This document shows, piece by piece, positions 1 to 5,103 of a stretch of DNA of 7,243 nt. The stretch lies in the NCBI GenBank assembly GCA_948823415.1, contig CAQKRU010000030.1, forward strand, positions 1-7,243, given 5' to 3'. The DNA comes from an uncultured Eubacteriales bacterium. Lineage in GTDB: Bacteria > Bacillota > Clostridia > Oscillospirales > Acutalibacteraceae. A program made the position numbers and the translations under genes. The notes beneath the pieces are model-generated. The model was given only the letters and a program-made list of their open reading frames with translations. It made no database searches and was not told where the DNA came from. The number at the start of each line of letters is the position of its first letter. Positions within the stretch are counted from its first letter, which is position 1.

Positions 1-625
1 GACCAAAACTTTCTACATTATCCTCAAGCGCCTCAAAAATCACATTTTGGATTTCGCTGTAGATGTACCCGTCCTCGTTTTCGAAAAAAGAAAAATACTT
101 TCTGCTAATAAACAAAGGATAAACGTTAGAGGAACCGGGATTTTGCCACTTTTTTAAAGCCAAATAAGGGAGCAACGTGTCCCGCAACAAAAAGCAATAC
201 GCGGTGTCGCGCCGAAAGGAACGAAAAATATCCTTTGAATATTCTAGAATGTCATAAAAAATTTCAGGAATAGTCGAGAGTTTTGCCCCAGGGGTGACCA
301 TTTTTTGTTCTATAAGAGAAATATAAGTCGCTAAATCATATTCATCGGTGCCATACGTTATATCGGGGCTTATAGTGTACTTTTCCAGAGCAAAGGGCAC
401 ATCATTATTAGAAAGTATGAAGTTTTTTAACCGATTAACGGCGCCACACTGCGCAGAGATGCGCACATAAGAGTTTTCATAGCCTTCATCGCGGATGTCA
501 TCTAGCAATTTTAAAAGCACCTTTGCTTCGTGCACGACGGACCTAGGCGCATCGCCGTTATATCTAGATTCATACAGATCCAACTTCTGGCTAAAAAATT
601 TTACGCTGTAAGATATAAACCCCAT
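1..625 (-). CDS. Hypothetical protein, N-terminal 208 codons (runs off left edge)
   Basis: The reading frame is open from an ATG at 625-623 to the left edge of the window, with no stop in 208 codons. A GGAGA Shine-Dalgarno lies five bases upstream of the ATG and a plausible promoter lies at 679-705, so the start is well supported. The product begins MGFISYSVKFFSQKLDLYES. It is soluble-looking, rich in Tyr, Phe, Leu, Asp and Glu, and has no signal peptide, transmembrane segment or obvious nucleotide-binding or catalytic motif. The N-terminal third (about residues 8-50) reads as amphipathic helix with many charged residues. I do not recognise the family. It points away from the repeat array and the broken mrr gene, so it is probably a separate transcription unit. 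That the gene is real is fairly sure; its function is unknown, and the missing C-terminus could hold the informative domain. Confidence 0.8.
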   Translation of the reverse strand, partial: MGFISYSVKFFSQKLDLYESRYNGDAPRSVVHEAKVLLKLLDDIRDEGYENSYVRISAQCGAVNRLKNFILSNNDVPFALEKYTISPDITYGTDEYDLATYISLIEQKMVTPGAKLSTIPEIFYDILEYSKDIFRSFRRDTAYCFLLRDTLLPYLALKKWQNPGSSNVYPLFISRKYFSFFENEDGYIYSEIQNVIFEALEDNVESFG

Positions 626-678
626 ATTTTTCTCCAAATAAAAGCGAGATTTATTCGACGTTTAGAAGTAAAAGATTA

Positions 679-705
679 ATTATATTTTGTTAAGAACTAA
701 GTCAA
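679..705 (-). promoter_or_regulatory. Putative sigma-A promoter of the left-edge gene
   Basis: Read on the minus strand there is TTGACT (705-700) and a perfect TATAAT (684-679), separated by 15 bases, which is shorter than the usual 17. The start codon lies about 54 bases downstream of the -10 box. The -35 box is only about a dozen bases from the edge of the tandem-repeat array and sits next to CGTTTTGCGTTTG, which resembles the end of a repeat unit. The array may therefore have contributed sequence to this promoter. Confidence 0.5.
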
Positions 706-716
706 ACGCAAAACGC

Positions 717-1134
717 AGAGTCATCTTGACTTGTGAACTTAAAAGTTCTTTTGCCTACTTTCTTCCTCAGAGTTAAACTCCAGGCCCAATACAAAACGCA
801 GAATTAGCATGGCTTATGAACTTGAAGGTTCTTTTGCGCACTTTTCTTCCTCAAAGTTAAATGCCAGACCCAATGCAAAACGCAGAATCAGCATGGCTTA
901 TGAACTTAGGGTCTTCTGCTGATTTTTCTTCCTCAGAGTTAAAGGCAAGACTAATATAAAATGCAAAGTCAGCATGGCTTGTGAACTTGAAGGTTCTTTT
1001 GCCTACTTTATCTTCCTCAAAATCGAACGCCAGGGCCAGTATAAAACGCAGAATCAGCATGGATTATGAACTTGAAGGCTCTTTTGACTACTTTATCTTC
1101 CTCAAAATCGAACGCCAGGGCCAATATAAAACGC
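717..1134 (-). repeat. Tandem array of five ~84-bp repeat elements
   Basis: There are five head-to-tail copies: 717-799 (83 bp), 800-883 (84), 884-964 (81), 965-1049 (85) and 1050-1134 (85). On the plus strand each begins with AGAATCAGCATGG or a variant, continues with TTATGAACTTGAAGG and CTTCCTC, and ends in AAAACGC or a near variant. The copies differ by scattered substitutions and single-base indels, so they are related but diverged; the last two are closest to each other. No part of the unit is unique per copy, so this is not a repeat-spacer array. The minus strand encodes a recurring peptide containing KVGKRTFKFTSHAD; the third copy is open in that frame throughout, while others carry indels or stops. 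The right end coincides exactly with the first base of mrr homology. The strand given is that of the recurring reading frame. Confidence 0.93.
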
Positions 1135-1341
1135 AGCTTTATCCAAGTAAGTTCTTGCCCATGCGACACGGTTCTCAAATTTGCTTTGCTTGCCGCTTGG
1201 GAGCATTTCTGCGCGATCTTTTTCTGAAATTTGCATATCTAAAGAAAGCCTATGTCGCACTTCTTTTGCGGTATGTATTCGGCCATCTTCAATTGCACGC
1301 AAGAAACCCTCAAAAAATTCAAAGAATTTGGGAACAGCCAT
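1102..1341 (-). pseudogene. mrr: Mrr-type restriction endonuclease, N-terminal fragment
   Basis: This is the winged-helix DNA-recognition domain of Mrr-type (type IV, methyl-directed) restriction nucleases. From MAVPKFFEFF (ATG at 1341-1339) it runs through EDGRIHTAKEVRHRL and the family signature LPSGKQSKFENRVAWARTYL to DKA at 1135. Homology then stops dead and translation runs into repeat sequence for ten residues before a TGA at 1104-1102, giving 79 residues. The expected continuation, GLVETPSRGKYRIT, lies on the opposite strand from 1700. Earlier in-frame starts exist: ATG at 1356 overlaps AAGGAG directly, and GTG at 1377. The 1341 start is chosen because it fits the usual Mrr N-terminus, although its AAGGAG lies about 15 bases upstream. 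A good promoter remains at 1445-1473, so the fragment may still be transcribed as an isolated DNA-binding domain. Family assignment is firm; any residual function is unknown. Confidence 0.9.
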
Positions 1342-1647
1342 TTTCGGATACTTCATCTCCTTTTTGGATAAAATCACCTATGCCATAAAAACGTCTAATC
1401 TCATACAGTTTAGTAAAATAAATTTGTTGATTTACCACTAACAAAGTATACCACGAAAGCAATTTATTTTCAAATCCTTGATATATAAACATGATAGTAA
1501 ATTTTTACTTGTGGCACCCAAAATTATTATACTGTTTCTTTTTCTTAAAAAATGTAGTTTCCGTGCAAAAGTGTGCACACCCCTGCATAATTTCTTGGCA
1601 AATGTGAATTGTATCAAAAGTATAGTGATTAGGCAACTACTTTTTTT
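1342..1647 (-). other. Former mrr upstream region on the inverted segment
   Basis: This stretch holds the leader and promoter of the mrr N-terminal fragment (promoter at 1445-1473, leader of roughly 100 bases). Beyond the promoter, 1474-1647 is AT-rich with no convincing gene. A plus-strand frame opens at 1478 and runs into the mrr C-terminal half, but its first 55 or so residues (to the repeat copy at 1648) have no gene-like composition, no RBS and no recognisable domain. I read this as antisense of the original mrr upstream region. A small palindrome TGTGCACA lies near 1570-1577. Confidence 0.55.
1445..1473 (-). promoter_or_regulatory. Promoter of the mrr N-terminal fragment
   Basis: On the minus strand, TTGAAA (1473-1468) and TATACT (1450-1445) are separated by exactly 17 bases, matching the sigma-70/sigma-A consensus at four and five of six positions. 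It lies about 100 bases upstream of the mrr start and points toward it. In the present arrangement it points away from the nuclease-encoding half, which is therefore cut off from its native promoter. Confidence 0.7.
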
Positions 1648-1699
1648 AGGAAGAAAAGTAGGCAAAATAACCTTCAAGTCCACAAGCCATGCTGATTTT
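1648..1699 (-). repeat. Inverted partial copy of the 84-bp element at the mrr breakpoint
   Basis: These 52 bases are the reverse complement of the array unit, running from AGGAAGAAAAGTAGGC to CATGCTGATTTT. The right end at 1699 corresponds exactly to a unit end in the array, and the next codon (GGC at 1700) resumes mrr. About 32 bases of the other end of the unit are missing. Relative to the array it lies in the opposite orientation, so together they form inverted repeats around 1135-1647. The strand field is used loosely here: the copy reads on the plus strand in the orientation the array units have on the minus strand. Confidence 0.92.
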
Positions 1700-2404
1700 G
1701 GCCTTGTTGAAACTCCTTCAAGAGGGAAATACCGTATCACTGATGACGGCAAAAAGGCTTTGGCCTCTAGAAAAGAAATAAATATTAAGTATTTGGAAAA
1801 ATCAGAAAAATTTAGAGCGTTTCATAAAACATTAACTCCCAATGTTTCGAATTTGGTTGATGAAGAAAAAGATGAGTCTCCTACAGAAATTTTGGATACG
1901 GCGTTTCAACAAATAACAGCAACATTGGCAAGCCAGCTTATGGATGAAGTTATGAAATTATCATCAGCACAATTCGAAAAATTGGTAGTTAACCTGTTGC
2001 TTCACATGGGTTATGGAAATGGCATTACAGAGGCAGGAATGGTTACCCAGCAATCTAACGACGGCGGAATAGACGGGATAATCAAAGAGGATCAGCTTGG
2101 GTTCAGTAACATTTATATTCAGGCAAAACAATGGGCAACAGATCAGACGGCCGGAAAGCCAGAGATTCAGAAATTTGTGGGAGCTCTTCAAGGACAACAG
2201 GCACAAAAAGGGTTATTTATCACAACCGCAAAGTTTTCAAGTGGTGCATTGCAATACGCGGCTAATTTACTTGGAACAAAAGTCGTTTTAGTCGATGGGT
2301 TGACTTTAACAAGGTTAATGATTAAGCATAATGTTGGGGTATCTGTGGAGCATGTTTATGAAGTAAAAAAAGTTGACAATGATTTCTTTTCCGAAGGATT
2401 ATAA
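1700..2404 (+). pseudogene. mrr: Mrr-type restriction endonuclease, C-terminal nuclease fragment
   Basis: This holds the end of the Mrr DNA-recognition domain (GLVETPSRGKYRITDDGKKAL) followed by a linker and the complete PD-(D/E)xK nuclease domain. The core reads EKLVVNLLLHMGYGNG, then SNDGGIDGII, then IYIQAKQW. These supply the catalytic Asp (codon at 2072; residue 194 of the rejoined protein) and the Gln-x-Lys of the family (codons at 2120 and 2126; residues 210 and 212). The following QKFVGALQGQQAQKGLFITT segment is also typical. The frame is open upstream to an ATG at 1478, giving 308 residues, but the first 74 codons are antisense upstream DNA plus the inverted repeat copy. I see no RBS or promoter for it. 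The nuclease residues are intact, so the loss of function appears to come from the rearrangement and not from point decay. Joined to the minus-strand fragment, it gives 303 residues, close to the length of E. coli Mrr. Confidence 0.9.
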
Positions 2405-2689
2405 ATATTTTAAGTGCTTGTAATTTTTGTTACTAAAAATTTTTTACTATGTGCATTTTTGCATATGCAGGGGACTTTACCATTTGCCATTTCTACCGAC
2501 ACGCTTTTATACAAGACCCGTATCTTCGGGCTTTCACCAAATTTTTCTCTGCAATGTTTTGTTTGAGTTTATCGCTGGAATAAAGGAAGATAGTCAGCTT
2601 TTTGCGGCGGGGAGCCAATAGATAAGGCGGCACAAGAAAAATTTCACCGCACTCGAAGTTACGAAAGATTTTGTAACTAAAAAAATTAA
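2405..2689. other. Intergenic region, no recognisable gene
   Basis: About 285 bases follow the mrr nuclease stop. A 64-codon plus-strand frame (2427-2621) exists but has no RBS, and its composition (many Phe, Cys, Leu, Tyr) is what non-coding DNA gives. There is a perfect 10-base palindrome TGCATATGCA near 2459-2468. Nothing here could be matched to a known RNA, insertion sequence or protein; it may be remnant sequence. Confidence 0.5.
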
Positions 2690-2720
2690 AAGGCCGTTAA
2701 CAAAAGTTAGCGGCTTTTTT
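2690..2720. terminator. Strong intrinsic terminator, probably bidirectional
   Basis: A stem of ten to twelve pairs, GGCCGTTAAC with GTTAGCGGCT including two G-T pairs, closes an AAAA loop and is followed on the plus strand by six T residues. On the minus strand the same stem is followed by TTTTAATTTTTTT. It can therefore end transcripts from the mrr side (plus) and from the beta-helix gene (minus, stop codon about 100 bases away). Confidence 0.87.
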
Positions 2721-2751
2721 AGAGATATAGACAAATTAAGGGTATTGCGTA

Positions 2752-2810
2752 AGAAAGAAGCCTTTCTGTAAGTGAAAGCAGACTTACTAAAACATATCCC
2801 TTGATGTTTT
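2752..2810. other. Three consecutive small hairpins downstream of the beta-helix gene
   Basis: Three perfect inverted repeats lie almost back to back: AGAAAG/CTTTCT with a 4-base loop (2752-2767), GTAAGT/ACTTAC with an 8-base loop (2768-2787), and AAAACAT/ATGTTTT with an 8-base loop (2789-2810). None is followed by a T-tract of its own. They sit in the 3' untranslated region of the minus-strand gene, between its stop codon and the shared terminator, and might act as a 3'-end stabiliser. No known element is recognised. Confidence 0.4.
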
Positions 2811-2821
2811 GAGACACATTT

Positions 2822-4678
2822 TTAATTAATAAGGAAAAATCTGGCACGGAGACCCTTTGCGGCACTGTAGTCCGTTCCTTTTGCAACATCGTACCGAACC
2901 CTGACTCTTCCTGCGTTAATTAGCGGTGTGGTTGAAGGCGTACCTTCGGTGCCGTCCGAATTTATCGGAATGTAGAACTCGGTAATCTCACCTATACCGG
3001 TTATCTTGTCTTTTGGCCTTATTATGACTTGCTTTTCTGTGCCGTCGAACTCCAAACTCGCTGGCAGGATGCAGTCATAGTCTTTTTCTGTTGTTATTTT
3101 TAGAATTTTAAAGCTCACGGATACCGCTGGGAAGGCACTGCCGTAAGGGTCGGATTGATTCACCGAAACGGTATGTGTGCCGCCGGGAAGGCCGCTTAGC
3201 TGCGTAGACCAGTAACCATCTGGGTCCACTTGTGTTGTGGCGAGGATTTTAATGCCCTCCGTGATTTTCACAGTGTGCCCGGGAACACCCGTGCCCAAAA
3301 TCGTCACTGTGGCGCCGGGGTCAAACACTGCATTTGGAACAGGAGAGATGATTTGCACCGGCGCGATGTCCCATTTAGCGTATACAGTGGTGTCTTCGGT
3401 CACAATGGTGGTGCTTGTAAATTGATTTCGGAACGTACCGTTATCGGTAAACCAGCCGGAGAAAACGTATCCCAGTTTAATGGGGTTCCCGGGGAATGCT
3501 TCACCGAGAGAGTGGCCCTTTTCCACGGTCAGGTCAGGAAAAGTGTTCCCGCCCTTTGTGTCAAAAGAGACTGTTTTATTCTCTATTAACGTATTGGCGG
3601 TAGAACGGGGGTCTATGTAGATGCCCTCGTAGCCAAATTGATCCACGGATGCATCATTTGGGCTTACACTGTTGTTTTCAATTACAAGTGATGAACCTTT
3701 GGCCGCAAGGTAAATCGTATCTTCTTCTGTTAACGCTATAGCTCCACCTTTTGTAGATGCCTGATTATTTATAATGGTACCACCATTTACATAATGTTCG
3801 GTTTTTCCTTCGCAACATAGTGCACCGCCGCTAACAGCTGCATTATTTTGCAAGGTACCGCCGTAGACTTTAATTACTGCAGCTGTTGTGTTTGACGTTC
3901 CGCCCCGATAAGTACATCCAATGGCTCCACCTTGTCTTGCGTAACATTTTTCAATTATTCCTCCATAAAGATTTAGCTTTGCATTGTTATATGCACCAAT
4001 TCCTCCTCCATAACCGTTCCCGTCTTTTGAAGAACTTGCCTTGCAACTTCTAATTATTGACCCGGCTTTTACATTTATGGTTCCTCCGCCAGGCAACTTC
4101 CAGTCAACGCGTATTCCGCCGCCATAGGCAGCAGAACCAGCATCAGTTGTGTTCGTTGCGCTGGAATCAGTTGTAAAGCCGTTTTGGATAATAGCCCCGG
4201 ACTCTAAGTTAAGCGTTGCCCCGCCCGCAACATCAATTACAGACCGCCCAGAAACACCGCTGTTAGATACATCGCTAACAACATCGGAAGTCCATATTGC
4301 GCCGCCGTCAAAAGTCAAATTTCTTAAGCTCACGACTGCGCCGCTGCCATTACACTCCAAAATCGACTTGCCACCTTCTCTTTTAATGGTAACATCAGCG
4401 CCGAGACCTTCGATGGTTATCCGTTTTTTAGCAACCATGTAGGCCGTACTGCTCGCGCTGTTGACGAAAGAACTCGGAACTGTTATGTTTTTTGAGACAT
4501 AAATAATATCGCCGTCCTGAGCATTTGTTATGGCGTTGTTTAGTTCCTCAAACGTAGTGGCGTAGTTTATTGTCTGCCCCACGCAAGTTTTAGGCAACAA
4601 AATGGCCTCACTATTAAATATAGCCATACAAAATATCAGTAACCTTGCCCTTTTAACCAGATTTTTCATAATTTTCAT
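2822..4678 (-). CDS. Secreted beta-helix protein with Listeria-Bacteroides repeat and Ig-like domain
   Basis: A 618-residue predicted exported protein. Residues 1-35 form a signal peptide: basic KNLVKRAR, hydrophobic LLIFCMAIF, and cleavage probably near VGQ-T. Residues 36 to about 365 are a right-handed parallel beta-helix with repeated GG turns (YGGGIR, YGGGIGAYNN, RQGGAIG, VSGGALCC, KGGAIAL) and N-x-A/G-G-T-I strands. Residues 368-437 are a Listeria-Bacteroides (Flg_new/InlB B-type) repeat: SFDTKGGN, then LGYVFSGWFTD, ending TTVYAKWD. Residues 440-526 resemble a bacterial Ig-like domain (PGATVTILGTGVPGHTVKI, GYWSTQLSGLPGGTHTVSV). Residues 537-618 are an unassigned beta-rich domain. There is no LPxTG motif, SLH domain or other clear wall anchor. 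A GGTGG site seven bases upstream favours the ATG at 4678 over the adjacent ATG at 4681; a TTG at 4693 is unlikely. A surface adhesin or glycan-binding role is likely, but no polysaccharide-lyase active site was recognised. Confidence 0.9.
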   Translation of the reverse strand: MKIMKNLVKRARLLIFCMAIFNSEAILLPKTCVGQTINYATTFEELNNAITNAQDGDIIYVSKNITVPSSFVNSASSTAYMVAKKRITIEGLGADVTIKREGGKSILECNGSGAVVSLRNLTFDGGAIWTSDVVSDVSNSGVSGRSVIDVAGGATLNLESGAIIQNGFTTDSSATNTTDAGSAAYGGGIRVDWKLPGGGTINVKAGSIIRSCKASSSKDGNGYGGGIGAYNNAKLNLYGGIIEKCYARQGGAIGCTYRGGTSNTTAAVIKVYGGTLQNNAAVSGGALCCEGKTEHYVNGGTIINNQASTKGGAIALTEEDTIYLAAKGSSLVIENNSVSPNDASVDQFGYEGIYIDPRSTANTLIENKTVSFDTKGGNTFPDLTVEKGHSLGEAFPGNPIKLGYVFSGWFTDNGTFRNQFTSTTIVTEDTTVYAKWDIAPVQIISPVPNAVFDPGATVTILGTGVPGHTVKITEGIKILATTQVDPDGYWSTQLSGLPGGTHTVSVNQSDPYGSAFPAVSVSFKILKITTEKDYDCILPASLEFDGTEKQVIIRPKDKITGIGEITEFYIPINSDGTEGTPSTTPLINAGRVRVRYDVAKGTDYSAAKGLRARFFLIN

Positions 4679-4681
4679 CAT

Positions 4682-4967
4682 AGCACCACCCAATATTTAT
4701 GTGTTTTTTATCCTATTATATATATATATATTGCAATATATTTTTGAGATTTTTGTATATATGCACAAATGGCGATAAAAATTTATATAAATATTAACCA
4801 CATAAAGTTTTGAATGTGTGAAATTTTAAGGTGCAGCTCCGAAGGCATACTTAGCGGAGTTTTAGGCATCAAATAATTAAAAAGTCCAGCAAAGGAAAAT
4901 TTTGAACATAACGCTAAGTTTTTAGTATGGCGCTATGAATAAAAACAAATTAGTAGATATGATGAAA
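4682..4967. other. Divergent intergenic region, left part
   Basis: This AT-rich stretch lies upstream of the beta-helix gene. It holds a TATAAT (4720-4715, minus strand) inside a TA run, but no convincing -35 box at 17 bases. Around 4836-4858 a short stem CTCCG/CGGAG is followed by TTTT, and a short frame reading MCEILRCSSEG (about 20 codons, plus strand) ends there. Neither is strong enough to call as a terminator or gene. Since a plus-strand terminator follows at 4968, a small transcript may originate here, but no promoter for it is evident. Confidence 0.4.
4717..4731. repeat. (TA)7 dinucleotide tract in the beta-helix gene promoter region
   Basis: Seven uninterrupted TA units plus a T lie about 40 bases upstream of the beta-helix start codon and overlap a TATAAT box read on the minus strand (4720-4715). 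Tracts like this can change length by slipped-strand mispairing and shift promoter spacing; whether this one does is not shown by the sequence. Confidence 0.6.
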
Positions 4968-5012
4968 CAGCCGAAAGGATTTATTAATTTCTTTCGGTTG
5001 TTATTATTTTGT
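4968..5012 (+). terminator. Intrinsic terminator upstream of the Nif11-leader gene
   Basis: CAGCCGAAAG (4968-4977) pairs with CTTTCGGTTG (4991-5000) over ten positions, with one G-T pair, closing a 13-base AT loop. The T-rich run TTATTATTTTGT follows on the plus strand. It lies just before the -35 box at 5022 and would stop upstream transcription from reaching the Nif11-leader gene. No clear gene reads into it from the left. Confidence 0.75.
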
Positions 5013-5021
5013 TATAAAAAC

Positions 5022-5050
5022 TTGACAAAAATATTTTTTTATGATAGTAT
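5022..5050 (+). promoter_or_regulatory. Promoter of the Nif11-leader/LRR gene
   Basis: A perfect TTGACA (5022-5027) is followed after 17 bases by TAGTAT (5045-5050), which keeps the key first, second and last two positions of the -10 consensus. A TATAAA at 5048-5053 is an alternative -10 box but gives a 20-base spacer. The start codon is about 53 bases downstream. The spacer is very AT-rich, consistent with a strong housekeeping-type promoter. Confidence 0.75.
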
Positions 5051-5090
5051 AAATATATTCAAATAACATAAATTAAGGAATGTTGAGGAA

Positions 5091-5097
5091 AGAAGGG
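5091..5097 (+). promoter_or_regulatory. Ribosome binding site of the Nif11-leader/LRR gene
   Basis: AGAAGGG lies six bases before the ATG at 5104. It fixes the start of the protein upstream of the whole Nif11-like leader; no competing start with comparable spacing was seen. Confidence 0.75.
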
Positions 5098-5103
5098 TTT
5101 ATA

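Noticed and set aside
717..1134. CRISPR array
   Set aside because: The whole 81-85 bp unit is repeated; no unique spacers alternate with a short constant repeat, and no cas gene is present.
981..1388. 135-codon plus-strand frame
   Set aside because: It runs through the repeat units and then antisense to the mrr N-terminal domain; no RBS and no family resemblance.
1478..1699. Extension of the Mrr nuclease fragment to the ATG at 1478 as a genuine 308-residue protein
   Set aside because: The first 74 codons derive from antisense mrr upstream DNA plus a repeat copy. There is no RBS, and the missing real N-terminus is found on the other strand.
1438..1752. 104-codon minus-strand frame
   Set aside because: It is antisense to the mrr nuclease start and the inverted repeat copy, and it overlaps the mrr promoter.
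2427..2621. 64-codon plus-strand frame
   Set aside because: No RBS, unnatural Phe/Cys-rich composition and no recognisable motif.
3230..3589. Plus-strand frames inside the beta-helix gene (also 3237-3425 and 4149-4442)
   Set aside because: They are antisense shadows of a gene with clear domains and signal peptide.
4935..5066. 43-codon frame beginning MNKNKLVDMM
   Set aside because: It spans both the terminator at 4968-5012 and the promoter at 5022-5050 and has no RBS.
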